Shown here piece after piece: positions 26,948 to 39,474 of a DNA stretch of 64,000 nucleotides (position 1 is its first letter; each line of letters starts with the position of its first letter). Position numbers and translations under genes: made by a program. The DNA lies in the NCBI RefSeq assembly GCF_039529835.1, contig NZ_CP154262.1, positions 2,666,001-2,730,000 of the forward strand, in the 5' to 3' direction. The notes under the pieces were generated by a model. That model ran no database searches and had not been told where the DNA came from. It worked only from the letters and a program-made list of their open reading frames with translations. Source of the stretch: Arthrobacter sp. TMP15. Its GTDB lineage: Bacteria; Actinomycetota; Actinomycetes; Actinomycetales; Micrococcaceae.

Positions 26948-29032
26948 TCAACGAAGGTTGAGAGCCTTGGCCAGTGGATACTCCAAGGTCCGCGCGAAAG
27001 TGGCGGTCAGGTGGTTGTCTCTGAATACCAATACGTTACCGATGACAGGGGGGCATACGCCATTCCTACAAATGTAAGTATTCAGATCGATAATCTGGAC
27101 CCCTTCAATTTTCTGTGCTGCTCTGACCAAGGGGTCATTTACGGGTTTCAGTGCGGTGGAACATTTTGCTGAGCCACTCCCATTTTTATCGACGCAATCG
27201 GGGATGGAAGTTTCTGGATATGGTGTGTCTGCAATGACACTTACTTGTATGCCTGCGTCCATCAGCGGTGAGAGCATCTGGATGTATCCGTCTGTAAGGC
27301 TTTCATTACTTGACCAGCCCCATTGCAATGCCTTTTTATAACCGTACGGGGTCATCCCGGCGACGACCACACGCTCAGGCTTAAGCTTGAGGATCTTCTT
27401 CAGTGAAACTTTATTCTGACTCGAGCAGTTGCTGTACGTAGTTGTGGCGCTTGCTGGAGGAGATGCGGAGAATGGGCATCCGTTCCGCACCATTGCACGA
27501 ACCTGCCAGCCGTTCTTGGCTGCCGCTGCTGCCAGCGGGTCAGCGTATTGGGATGCATGGGAGTCCCCAATCAGTACAATCTTTTTGGACCCTGAGGGGT
27601 TTCCATAGCGACACTGGGAATCTGCAATCTTAGTGGGGTCATAGACTGCGCAACCGTTCTTGTTCGTTAATGGAACATCTTTGATTGCGATGGCTGGATC
27701 CGGGATGATCGGCATGTCTGCCGGTACCGCAGCTGGCCTCGTCGAGTCAAAGGCCATAGCTCCAGGATAGGCAGGCAATGCCATCTGTGATTGTGCGAAG
27801 CCTTGCAGGGCTTTGACTTGCACAGTTACCCAAGGGCCTGCTGCGGCGATTAGGCTCATGACCACCAGGCTGACGCCTAAGGTATAGGCCGTTCCATTGC
27901 ATACTCGCGGCCTGAACCGGCGGCCCCCACGTTGGACCGCTTGTTTCCCAAACCGGAAGCGTTGTTCCACCTGATGGAAGGATAACGATGCCAGAAGGAG
28001 GCTGAGCACCAGGATGCCAGCCCCGCCGAGCACACCGGGTACATGCCCCTTGATTAGAATGTAGAAAACAATGACGGGCCAATGCCACAGATACAGAGAG
28101 TAGGAGATGTCGCCGATATATGTCATTGGTCGCAGGCTCAGCACATTCGAGAAGCCCAACGGGTTTAGAACAGAACCATCCTTTACTGGCACCCCTGCAA
28201 CGATGATCAAAATCGTTCCCACCACGGGCGCTAGGGCAACGAAGCCTGGAAAGGCCATTGATGTCTGAAAGTACATGGCGCTGGCCAGAACAGTGGCCAA
28301 ACCCAACCATCCTGCAGCCAGCTGTGACAGAGGTGTGAGACGCATGGAGCCAATAACCAAAGCGGTGATGCCGCCCAAGGCTAATTCCCATATGCGAGTG
28401 CTTGTGGCAAAGTAGGCGATGTCGTGGCTCTGCGTCGAGAAGATGGCCGAGTGCACAAATGAGGCAGCCGCCAAGACAACCAGAAACCCGAGGGAAGCTT
28501 TTTTAGCATCTAATTTCAGGCCTCGTCCACACAATACCGCCAAGAGCAGCAGTAACGGGACTACTAAATAGAACTGTTCCTCCACAGCGAGCGACCAAAA
28601 GTGCTGAACAGGCGAGACCAGGGCCCCTGCAGACTCATAACTGGCGGACCCGAAAGCCTGGTTCCAGTTTTGGACCTGCAGTGCAGAGGCGGCTACATCA
28701 CGGGCCACATCTTGCCATCTGCTTTGGGGCAGAACTATCACTGTGGCTAGGACGACAGTCAGCAGCACAACTGTACTGGCAGGGAGAAGCCTTCGAATCC
28801 GCCGGGCATAAAATGTCGGGAGGTCCACGGTCCCGGTCTTCGTCAGGTTCCGGATAAGCGAGCCCACAATAAGATAGCCAGAGACGACGAGGAATATGTC
28901 GACGCCAACAAATCCTCCCGATAACCTACCGGGGAAAAGGTGATAAATGATGACAAGGCCCACTGCAAGTGTGCGTAGCCCCTGTAGGTCAAGGCGCAGT
29001 TCTTGCGACGTGGATGGAGCCGGCCGGCTCAC
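26948..29032 (-). CDS. Acyltransferase-3 family protein with C-terminal SGNH-like domain (OafA-like)
   Basis: This 694-residue protein has two parts. Residues 1-400 contain about ten membrane segments with RLDLQGLRTLAV, the H in LVIIYHLFPG, FVGVDIFLVVSGYLI and FWSLAVEEQFYLV, the acyltransferase-3 signature. Residues 460-694 form an extracytoplasmic SGNH-type domain with IGDSHASQYAD near residue 490 and a DNHLT motif near residue 674. Such proteins acetylate sugars of cell-wall glycans. Its GTG start overlaps the Wzt-like gene by 4 bp, so it belongs to the glf-glfT2-wzm-wzt operon and probably modifies the exported galactan. The IS graveyard begins 60 bp downstream. Confidence 0.9.
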   Translation of the reverse strand: MSRPAPSTSQELRLDLQGLRTLAVGLVIIYHLFPGRLSGGFVGVDIFLVVSGYLIVGSLIRNLTKTGTVDLPTFYARRIRRLLPASTVVLLTVVLATVIVLPQSRWQDVARDVAASALQVQNWNQAFGSASYESAGALVSPVQHFWSLAVEEQFYLVVPLLLLLAVLCGRGLKLDAKKASLGFLVVLAAASFVHSAIFSTQSHDIAYFATSTRIWELALGGITALVIGSMRLTPLSQLAAGWLGLATVLASAMYFQTSMAFPGFVALAPVVGTILIIVAGVPVKDGSVLNPLGFSNVLSLRPMTYIGDISYSLYLWHWPVIVFYILIKGHVPGVLGGAGILVLSLLLASLSFHQVEQRFRFGKQAVQRGGRRFRPRVCNGTAYTLGVSLVVMSLIAAAGPWVTVQVKALQGFAQSQMALPAYPGAMAFDSTRPAAVPADMPIIPDPAIAIKDVPLTNKNGCAVYDPTKIADSQCRYGNPSGSKKIVLIGDSHASQYADPLAAAAAKNGWQVRAMVRNGCPFSASPPASATTTYSNCSSQNKVSLKKILKLKPERVVVAGMTPYGYKKALQWGWSSNESLTDGYIQMLSPLMDAGIQVSVIADTPYPETSIPDCVDKNGSGSAKCSTALKPVNDPLVRAAQKIEGVQIIDLNTYICRNGVCPPVIGNVLVFRDNHLTATFARTLEYPLAKALNLR

Positions 29033-29757
29033 TGCCCGCGCATTTTCGCAACAGCTTCATGGATGGGGCCGTCAAAACGTACTTCACCATGATCCAGAAG
29101 CACCCCCCTGTCACAGATCCGCGAGACAAGATCCAGGTCATGGCTGACCACAACAAGAGTCTTGCCATCTGACGCCAGCTCCTGAATCTTGGCGATGCAC
29201 TTCTTCTGGAAAGGCTCATCCCCCACAGCAAGGATTTCATCCACGAGGAAGACCTCCGGGTCGGTATGCACCGCAACTGAAAATGCCAACCGCAGGTACA
29301 TGCCGGAAGAATAGAACTTTACTTCGGTATCAATGAACTGGCCGATCTCCGCAAAATCAACAATCGATTGGAACCGCTCATTGATTTGCTCCTCAGTCAT
29401 GCCCAAAATAGCGCCGTTGAGGTAGACATTGTCGCGTCCAGAGAGATCGTGGTGGAAGCCAGCTCCCACCTCGATCAGGCCAGCGACCCGTCCGCGGGTG
29501 CGCACGGTGCCACTATCCGGAATCATGACCCCAGATATGTGCTTGAGTAAAGTGGACTTCCCGGATCCATTAAATCCAAGCAAGGCAACAGTCTCGCCCT
29601 GCTTCACTTCCAGGTCCACGCCTTTCAGCGCATGAAACTTCTCAGAGAGCTCACTCTTGCGGCCTTTGATCAACCAAACAAAAACTTCTTTGATTGATCG
29701 TGACCGACGCAGCACAAACTGCTTGTCAATGTTTTTTACTTCAATGGCGATAGTCAT
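29029..29757 (-). CDS. wzt: Polysaccharide ABC exporter ATP-binding protein (Wzt-like)
   Basis: From the ATG at 29757 (AGGAGC 7 nt upstream) this is 242 residues. It has Walker A GFNGSGKST, a Q-loop-region VGAGFHHDLSGRDNV, the ABC signature as FYSSGMYLRLAF, Walker B VFLVDEILAVGDE and the switch His in VVVSHD. This is the RfbB/TagH/Wzt type that drives export of finished lipid-linked polysaccharides. It lacks the C-terminal carbohydrate-binding domain of some Wzt proteins, as does the mycobacterial galactan exporter. The start is 2 bp after the permease stop. Confidence 0.92.
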   Translation of the reverse strand: MTIAIEVKNIDKQFVLRRSRSIKEVFVWLIKGRKSELSEKFHALKGVDLEVKQGETVALLGFNGSGKSTLLKHISGVMIPDSGTVRTRGRVAGLIEVGAGFHHDLSGRDNVYLNGAILGMTEEQINERFQSIVDFAEIGQFIDTEVKFYSSGMYLRLAFSVAVHTDPEVFLVDEILAVGDEPFQKKCIAKIQELASDGKTLVVVSHDLDLVSRICDRGVLLDHGEVRFDGPIHEAVAKMRGQ

Positions 29758-29758
29758 T

Positions 29759-30637
29759 CTAAAGCTCCTGCGCGAAGCGGCCTTCAAGCCTACGGAAAGT
29801 CAGCTGACCCCAGACCAGGACGGCTGCCGAGATCAGTAAAGCCACCGGGATCCAGAAAGACAACAGGTTGGGTGGAATACCCGCACTTTCGTCCGTGGTC
29901 GGGAGCCAGAAAGCGTAGTGGAAAGTCTCGACTGCTACGGTGATGGGATTCAACTGATACACGAAGAACCACGCTTGACCTATTTTGTCCTGCACCATCG
30001 TCCATGCGTACATGACTGGCGATGCCCACGTGGCAATCATCAGTAACATATCGACAAAGTTTTCCGAGTCCCTGAAATACACGTTGGCCGCACCAAATAG
30101 AAGTCCCAAGCCAGTAGCTAGCAACGCCACTATGATAAACCCGGCCACGGCTGCTGCAAGTTGCAGGACTGACGGGTGCCATCCGCTAAACAGACACGCT
30201 GTGATCAAGATAATTATTTGCGGAAAGAAGTGGACAGCTGAAACCCACACTGAAGCCACAGGAAAAAGTTGGCGTGGCAGGTAGATTTTTTTGATCAGAC
30301 CACCATTGCCAACTATCGATCTTGAAGCATTGCCTAGGGCCTCAGTGAAGAAGTTAATCAGAACAATGCCTGAAAACAAATAGATCGCATAGTTCGGAAG
30401 TCCGGACTTATTTGTAGGACTTTGTTCCAAACCCAGAAAAACACCAAGCGCGATGTAGAACACCACAAACTGAACACCAGGCTTAACGTAGGACCACAGC
30501 AGGCCTAATGCAGAGCCACGGTAGCGAACCTTCAGTTCTTTGCGCACCAAGAGTTTTAGCAGGAACCGGGCCCGCACCACGTCTGTCAGTCCCCCACTCA
30601 CACCCGGGCGAACCAGCTCACCGTTAGTTTGCGTCAT
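29759..30637 (-). CDS. wzm: Polysaccharide ABC exporter permease (Wzm-like)
   Basis: This 292-residue protein of the ABC-2 type has about six membrane segments. Its N-terminal cytoplasmic region contains LLVRKELKVRYRGSALGLLW, a hallmark of Wzm/TagG permeases. With the ATPase encoded just downstream it would move a polyprenyl-linked glycan across the membrane. The neighbours Glf and GlfT2 indicate a galactofuranan as cargo, as for the Rv3781/Rv3783 exporter in mycobacteria. Confidence 0.91.
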   Translation of the reverse strand: MTQTNGELVRPGVSGGLTDVVRARFLLKLLVRKELKVRYRGSALGLLWSYVKPGVQFVVFYIALGVFLGLEQSPTNKSGLPNYAIYLFSGIVLINFFTEALGNASRSIVGNGGLIKKIYLPRQLFPVASVWVSAVHFFPQIIILITACLFSGWHPSVLQLAAAVAGFIIVALLATGLGLLFGAANVYFRDSENFVDMLLMIATWASPVMYAWTMVQDKIGQAWFFVYQLNPITVAVETFHYAFWLPTTDESAGIPPNLLSFWIPVALLISAAVLVWGQLTFRRLEGRFAQEL

Positions 30638-30643
30638 AGGTGA

Positions 30644-33895
<3,252 letters not shown>

Positions 33896-34149
33896 CACCC
33901 TAGGTTACCTGAACGTTACCCATTGCTTCTGCTCAGGTGGTCTTACTCACAGCTTCAGCCAAGAATGCCAGCACGTTAATTCTTCCACAGGCTCTGCCGG
34001 AAGCTTGCCTATTCACACTGTACGACGCCGGATCTTGCCATCGCTGGCATCCCACCTAGGCTCAAAAATAGCAAAGTGAATAAGGCCCACTTGCGTATGG
34101 GTTACGGGAGGAGTTCGCGGCTTTAGTTCGCTGCGGGAAGGGAAATGTC

Positions 34150-37100
34150 ATGTTGCTTGAGCTCACCTTGGTGGCCGGAGTGCCCGCGGCTGAAACAACT
34201 GATCGCCTCAGTGATAATGCACTTTTTTCGCCTACAGAGCTGACCATCACATGGCCTCCTGGCATACAAGAGGGGGACTGTTCCGGGCTATCTCTGCAGC
34301 AGGCCTTGGCGAAACGCTGGGCAGGCAACTCCTTCACCGTCGACGGCATACTCCTAAGTACTTTAATGGCCGGAATTGCCCCGCTGGTGAACGGCGCCAT
34401 TGTCGTAGCCTCTCGGACTAAATCACCCGGCGTGGTAACCGCCGGTGGTTCCAGCTGCAGCGACGCCAATGACAACGCTGAGGCAAAAAAGCCTGGTGAT
34501 TCCGCGGCCGCTCCAGAGAAGCTCACTGCAGGTCAGGGACTGGCTGCTGTCTTGGCGGTGAGTTCGGGGCCCAATGCAGGGGCTGTCTTTGCCTTGCACC
34601 GTGGCAGCTACACCCTGGGCCGTGGCCACTGCCAGATCAGGATCGCAGATCCAGCCATTTCTCGGCATCACGGCACCTTGATTGTTGGCGCCCACAACAT
34701 CACTCTGACAACGGCACATGGGTCAGCAGGATTTATGATTCGTTGCCTTGCCGGTTCCCCCACAGCGGAGGGAACGCCACTCAAAGACACCATGATTCTG
34801 CAAGTGGGTCACTCCATTCTCTGTGGCAACAGCTGCCTAGAACTCAGATTCCGGGACGGAGGTCTTTTTGGTTCCGCTTCAGTCCCTGCCCAAAGCCGCA
34901 CAAGAACCAAGAGTGCAACAGGCACCACGTGGCCGTTGAATCCCGCGGCATTGGAAACTATTTTTGTGCAGAACCCTTCAGGAGCCTCCCGAGGAAGAAT
35001 GCCGCTGCTGATTGCCGGGTGCCTACCGTTGGTGATCGGTATTGTGCTGGCTCTGTTGACTGGCTCATGGATGTTTCTCGCGTTTTCCGCCATGGGTGCA
35101 ATAACTGTTCTAGTCCCGCTCTTTAGCGGGACAAAACACCGAAAAGCCCTTCAAGATGCCGTGCTCCAAGCGGCCCGACAAGATGCCGACAGGCGTTCTC
35201 AGATCTTCCCTGATGCCGGCACTTTAACCATTGCTGTGCAGGCAGGTTCCGGCCATCCACGAGCCAGGCCACCTTGCATGGCAGCTGCGCTGCGTGTTGG
35301 CACGGCGAACGAACCCGCGGCTGTAGCCCTGTCACCCACAGACCCGTTATTTTCAGCCCCGCTAATTCCCGGGCTGCCATTCAGTGTGTTGCTGGGGGAC
35401 CAGCTAGTGACCGTCTGCGGCCCGCCCTCCCCCTTGATGGCTCTTCTGCGCTTCGCGTTGATGCAATTGGATGCGGCCGCCATTTCCGTAGTGCTTGTTG
35501 GTCCCGCCCACACTCTTCCCTTGGCCGCACGGTTCCTGCCCAACACCGTGCTTACAACCTCAGCGCAGTCCACCGTCAAAGCGCTGGATGATCTGGGTCA
35601 AAATGACCTCCACCGCGATGACATCCATGACAGCCATGACACTGAGTATCTGTTGGGTGTCCTGATCATTGTCAATGAAACGATTGACCCACTGGCCTTC
35701 TCTATCCCCGGGCTGTGTATCCTGCACTTTGCCGGGCTTGATCCAGGTCTGTGTTCCCCCTCCACATTGGTGCAGCTTCGGGTTGAGGGAACGTCCATGA
35801 TAGGAACATTTGCTGGCCGGAATTTTGTGCCTGACGGAGTTCCTGAAGCCGTCTTTGACAGCTATGCACGCTGTCGCTGTACCCCCTGCAGTGTGAGCGA
35901 GTCACGAGTGCGGAAATCTCTATCCACAAACTCCCTGCCTCTGCCAGAGGACAGCACAATTGCAGCTTTGCAGCAGCAGTGGAAGCTCTCGGCAGCTGCA
36001 CCACTGCGCCCCATTGCCGTGGGCCAGTCCAGAACCGGCCCCACCCTGTTTGACTTCCAACACGACGGCCCACACCTACTGGTCGCCGGGACCACTGGCT
36101 CAGGAAAGTCAGAATTCCTGAGGACTTTAGTGGGCAGCTTGGCAGCAGCCCACTCCCCTGCTGATCTGCAATTTATCTTTATCGATTTCAAGGGCGGGGC
36201 TGGTTTGGGTGTTTTGACGAAACTGCCGCACACAAGTTCACTTATTACTGACTTGAGCGGTCAGGGAATGGACCGAACATTGGCATCTTTGGGTGCCGAG
36301 CTGAGCCACCGTGAAGCCGCGCTGGCCGCTGTCGAGGCTTCAGAGAGTGATCAGTACCGGTCCATGGTGCGCCACCATATTCCACCTGTTCTTGCGGGTG
36401 AACCGGGTCATCATGCCATGACCCATCTTGTGATAGTTGTTGATGAGTTCAGAGTCCTGGTCGATCAGTTCCCCGACGCCATGATCGAGCTGATGCGCAT
36501 TGCCGCCTTGGGAAGGTCGCTAGGAATTCATTTGGTCTTGGCAACACAGCGGCCCCAAGGTGCAATCAATGCCGACATTCGAGCGAACATCACCAGCTCC
36601 ATTTGCCTTCGAGTGCAATCTACCTTCGATTCCTCCGACGTTCTTGGCAGCGGCGTAGCCGCCAGCATCAGCGTCAATACCCCCGGCCGGGCCTACATCA
36701 GCCGGGCTGCGTCAACCCCTGAGGAGTTTCAAAGCGCTACTTTGTATCTCCCGGTCACAGGAACCTGCACGCTACCACTGGTGCAGTGCTCCGAGGACCG
36801 GCTCCGCGCTGTTCCGAGCTCATCACCTGGTTCAGAAACTCCGTCAAGCGATGCAGGCGCCGTTGGTGCACTTTTGACTCGCGCTTGGCAGCAACTCTGC
36901 GCATCAGAGGTGACGTTGCTCGCGGCCCCTGCCATCGTTGCTGCCGAGCTACCAGCGGTAGTTGACCTCACTGCGGGAGACCTCACTGCAGTTGACCACA
37001 TTGCAGGTGACCACCCCACCGAACAGGGCGCAAACACCACCGAGTGTTCCGTGAAGTTGGGCGTGATCGATGTTCCCCAAAGCCAGTCGCTCGAGTCCTT

Positions 37101-38445
37101 ACACTGGCAACCCCAACTGCACTCGCACCTAGCATTTTTTGGCACAGGATCGCAGACATCGGCAGCCATAGCGTTAGTAGTGAGCCAGTTGTTAGCCAAT
37201 AATGCCGTTGCCACTACTAACACTCAAGATACGGGACGCCCTGTCACCCCACTGCTGTATCTCCTTGACGGCGATGGTTCTCTAGCGTCATTCGCCGCTT
37301 GCCCTTGGGTGGGTAGCCGCATAACACCAGAAAACTTGCGAACAGCCTGGCATCTAGTGGGCAGGCTGGCAGAGACGGCCAAGACAAGCACCAAGTTATT
37401 TGTCCTTTGTATTACCGATTGGGGCCGGTGGGTGACTGCTTTCAGATCCAGCCCATGGCAAGACGCTGAAGATCGCATTGCTGAACTAGTCCGCTTCAGC
37501 CAACCAAATTTGGTTGTGGTGGTCAGCGGAGGCCGTGAGCTCTTGACTGCCGCATTTCTCGCAGCCGTTCCCAATAGGGCATTTCTTAGCTGCGGCACCA
37601 CTACCGAAACCACCATGCTCTGGCCCAAACTCCCGCGCTTCAATCCAATGCCAGGGAGGGCCGCCATTGCCGGACCCATCAACGCCCAAGGCAGACCCGG
37701 CGGCGGTACCTCAATGCGAATAGCCCAACTCGGCAAAGCCCCAGGAAGTGGTGACGTTCCCGCTCTGGCACAGCGGAATCGTGCCACCGGCACGCTACTC
37801 ATCGAGCCCCTGCCCACCACTCTCTCCATGGCACAGATGACGGCAGTGACTGGCGGTAATAAGTACGCAACTACTGCCCCTGTTGCCTCTGGACGGAGCA
37901 TTACTTTGGGACTGGGTGGCGACGGCCATCAGGTGGTGGAGGTTGTCCTGGTACCGGGTGGCGTCTTGGCCGTGATTGGTGGACCCTCGGCGGGAAAAAC
38001 AAGCCTTATTAATGCGCTAACGCTGCTTAATGGTTCTTCAGGCTGTGATTTCACAACCACATCTAAAAGACCGAGTTCCATGAAACATGTTTCGATGGAC
38101 CAGACAGGTGCGGGTTCCATTCTATGGCTGGACGATGCTGCTTCTCTGAGCGCTCAAGAACTGCTCCAAGCAACTCGAAGCCTGGCGTCCGGAGCGGCAA
38201 TAGTCGCCGCATTCACCTACCCCGGCCCTGCCGTTTCAGCGTTGCCGTTGGAGTGGGGACTCAGGGCTGCTCAGCAGGGCGTAGTGCTCAGACCGCAGCG
38301 TCCCAGTGATGGAGACCTCTTTGGTGTTCGGTTGGACACTGCGGGTGCTGAACCACTTGGGCGAGGTGTGCTTCTTGACCACGGCCACCGGCGTTGGTTC
38401 CAGTTTCCGTCTCCAGAAATGGGCGTGCCGGAAGTGAGGTTCTAA
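34150..38445 (+). CDS. FHA-FtsK/SpoIIIE ATPase, EssC/EccC-like (type VII secretion type)
   Basis: This 1431-residue protein has an N-terminal ubiquitin-like-sized region, an FHA domain at about residues 132-225 (YTLGRGHCQIRI, AISRHHGTL) and two membrane helices near residues 284-322. The first FtsK-type ATPase domain has Walker A AGTTGSGKSEFL near 645 and Walker B LVIVVDEF near 760, followed by GRSLGIHLVLATQRP. A second, degenerate ATPase segment (FFGTGSQTSAA, near 996) lacks the P-loop Lys. A third P-loop is GGPSAGKTS near 1277 with ILWLDDA near 1322. This order is that of EssC/EccC, the motor of type VII secretion. No WXG100 substrate, EccB, EccD, EccE or mycosin gene is in the window, so it may be an orphan or serve a locus elsewhere. 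It has its own start and is convergent with the next gene. Confidence 0.88.
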   Translation: MLLELTLVAGVPAAETTDRLSDNALFSPTELTITWPPGIQEGDCSGLSLQQALAKRWAGNSFTVDGILLSTLMAGIAPLVNGAIVVASRTKSPGVVTAGGSSCSDANDNAEAKKPGDSAAAPEKLTAGQGLAAVLAVSSGPNAGAVFALHRGSYTLGRGHCQIRIADPAISRHHGTLIVGAHNITLTTAHGSAGFMIRCLAGSPTAEGTPLKDTMILQVGHSILCGNSCLELRFRDGGLFGSASVPAQSRTRTKSATGTTWPLNPAALETIFVQNPSGASRGRMPLLIAGCLPLVIGIVLALLTGSWMFLAFSAMGAITVLVPLFSGTKHRKALQDAVLQAARQDADRRSQIFPDAGTLTIAVQAGSGHPRARPPCMAAALRVGTANEPAAVALSPTDPLFSAPLIPGLPFSVLLGDQLVTVCGPPSPLMALLRFALMQLDAAAISVVLVGPAHTLPLAARFLPNTVLTTSAQSTVKALDDLGQNDLHRDDIHDSHDTEYLLGVLIIVNETIDPLAFSIPGLCILHFAGLDPGLCSPSTLVQLRVEGTSMIGTFAGRNFVPDGVPEAVFDSYARCRCTPCSVSESRVRKSLSTNSLPLPEDSTIAALQQQWKLSAAAPLRPIAVGQSRTGPTLFDFQHDGPHLLVAGTTGSGKSEFLRTLVGSLAAAHSPADLQFIFIDFKGGAGLGVLTKLPHTSSLITDLSGQGMDRTLASLGAELSHREAALAAVEASESDQYRSMVRHHIPPVLAGEPGHHAMTHLVIVVDEFRVLVDQFPDAMIELMRIAALGRSLGIHLVLATQRPQGAINADIRANITSSICLRVQSTFDSSDVLGSGVAASISVNTPGRAYISRAASTPEEFQSATLYLPVTGTCTLPLVQCSEDRLRAVPSSSPGSETPSSDAGAVGALLTRAWQQLCASEVTLLAAPAIVAAELPAVVDLTAGDLTAVDHIAGDHPTEQGANTTECSVKLGVIDVPQSQSLESLHWQPQLHSHLAFFGTGSQTSAAIALVVSQLLANNAVATTNTQDTGRPVTPLLYLLDGDGSLASFAACPWVGSRITPENLRTAWHLVGRLAETAKTSTKLFVLCITDWGRWVTAFRSSPWQDAEDRIAELVRFSQPNLVVVVSGGRELLTAAFLAAVPNRAFLSCGTTTETTMLWPKLPRFNPMPGRAAIAGPINAQGRPGGGTSMRIAQLGKAPGSGDVPALAQRNRATGTLLIEPLPTTLSMAQMTAVTGGNKYATTAPVASGRSITLGLGGDGHQVVEVVLVPGGVLAVIGGPSAGKTSLINALTLLNGSSGCDFTTTSKRPSSMKHVSMDQTGAGSILWLDDAASLSAQELLQATRSLASGAAIVAAFTYPGPAVSALPLEWGLRAAQQGVVLRPQRPSDGDLFGVRLDTAGAEPLGRGVLLDHGHRRWFQFPSPEMGVPEVRF

Positions 38446-38473
38446 AATGGTCCAGAACAGGAGGGCCGGAGTA

Positions 38474-38953
38474 TTACATGACGTTGTTTTCTGCCCCAGT
38501 GCGCAGTGAAAAAGCAACCACTTTTGGCGTAAACAGAAAATACACTGTGGCCACAGGCGGCAGCAACAACAAAAGTCCCAGCCCAATGGTGCCCGCAAAG
38601 AGTGCCGGCACGGCAATGGCCACCATCAACAACTGCCAAACGAACGCCGCCGAGCGGGTCCATCGAAACCCTCTAAACGCATTAACGGCCACGGCGCCAA
38701 GCCCTGCTGCCAACGCTAGAAGCAGCACGATTAAAAACACGGCACTGGCCATGGAATGTGGTGTCTGAGTCAACGCGGAGAAGATCGAGTATAAGCCCAT
38801 AGCCCCGATCGCCAGCGCTTCAATACCAACAACGATTGCCACCACGTAAACGCCAACTGGGCGAGACAATTCGGTACTTGGGACGCTGGGTTCCACCAGC
38901 TCAGGCTCTTGGAAATGGGGCATTTTGGCAGGGTTTTCAGGATCTTTTGGCAC
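38474..38953 (-). CDS. Small membrane protein, unknown function
   Basis: This 159-residue protein has a charged, proline-rich N-terminus of about 30 residues and then four hydrophobic segments (about 33-55, 68-90, 103-122 and 123-142). I recognise no family motif. It is convergent with the EssC-like gene, 28 bp apart, and divergent from whiB1. The composition is typical of actinobacterial inner-membrane proteins of unknown role. Confidence 0.72.
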   Translation of the reverse strand: MPKDPENPAKMPHFQEPELVEPSVPSTELSRPVGVYVVAIVVGIEALAIGAMGLYSIFSALTQTPHSMASAVFLIVLLLALAAGLGAVAVNAFRGFRWTRSAAFVWQLLMVAIAVPALFAGTIGLGLLLLLPPVATVYFLFTPKVVAFSLRTGAENNVM

Positions 38954-39060
38954 AAGAGTACCCTACCGGATATAGCTTGACGTGGGCTATGTAGCGACTC
39001 TCGGCGCCGGCCGAAGGCAATGAGTTGTTGTGATGTAACCCTCACGGTTATAAGCTAATA

Positions 39061-39147
39061 TTTCCATCATTACCTCTTGTTTACGCAGAGTTAACATGAC
39101 ACGATTAACTCAATGACCTAAACAGGCCCAAGACGGGCCTTTTCTTA
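39061..39147 (+). ncRNA. Candidate small RNA or leader upstream of whiB1
   Basis: A possible promoter (TTGTTG at 39025-39030, TATAAG at 39049-39054, 18-bp spacing) precedes two hairpins. GAGTTAA (39088-39094) pairs with TTAACTC (39105-39111), and AGGCCC (39124-39129) pairs with GGGCCT (39135-39140) before a T-rich tail. The gene to the left is on the other strand, so a plus-strand transcript ending here must start in this gap. It is either a short RNA of about 85 nt or an attenuated whiB1 leader. Confidence 0.45.
39124..39147 (+). terminator. Intrinsic terminator in front of whiB1
   Basis: A 6-bp G/C-rich stem (AGGCCC/GGGCCT) with a 5-nt loop is followed by TTTTCTT. It lies 63 bp before the whiB1 start codon and on the same strand, an unusual position unless a separate transcript ends here. 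Confidence 0.6.
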
Positions 39148-39158
39148 TGTGGCCAAAA

Positions 39159-39172
39159 GTGAATTTTTTCAC
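39159..39172. promoter_or_regulatory. CRP/FNR-type operator upstream of whiB1
   Basis: The palindrome GTGA, six bases, TCAC (extended AGTGA/TCACA) matches the actinobacterial CRP consensus core exactly. It lies 38 bp before the whiB1 ATG. In Mycobacterium tuberculosis whiB1 is a known CRP (Rv3676) target with sites in its promoter, so cAMP-dependent control may be conserved here. The effect on transcription cannot be told from sequence. Confidence 0.65.
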
Positions 39173-39209
39173 AAGTTGCCCGCCGTTCTAAAAGGAGTGA
39201 GTGATCAGC

Positions 39210-39458
39210 ATGGACTGGCGTAGTCGCGCAGCCTGCCTCGACAAGGACCCGGAGCTGTTTTTCCCTGTGGGAAACACTGGCCCGGCCTTGCTACAAATCG
39301 AGGAAGCAAAGAGCGTATGCCGTCGCTGTCCCGTGATTGACACCTGCTTGAAGTGGGCCATTGAATCAGGACAAGACGCAGGAGTTTGGGGTGGCTTGAG
39401 CGAGGATGAACGCCGCGCCATGAAGCGTCGTGCAGCCCGCGCCCGTCGCGCCAGCTAG
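39210..39458 (+). CDS. whiB1: WhiB1-type iron-sulfur transcriptional regulator
   Basis: From the ATG at 39210 this is 82 residues and aligns from its first residue (MDWRSRAAC) with mycobacterial WhiB1. Four cysteines (in RAAC, SVCRRC and DTC) ligate a [4Fe-4S] cluster. The GVWGG turn and a basic C-terminal tail (MKRRAARARR) follow; the tail binds DNA. WhiB1 is an essential, NO-sensitive partner of the primary sigma factor in mycobacteria. An upstream GTG at 39201 would add three residues but sits too close to the AAGGAG at 39192. A CRP-like site and a terminator-like hairpin lie upstream. Confidence 0.95.
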   Translation: MDWRSRAACLDKDPELFFPVGNTGPALLQIEEAKSVCRRCPVIDTCLKWAIESGQDAGVWGGLSEDERRAMKRRAARARRAS

Positions 39459-39474
39459 CTTAACTTCTTCACCC

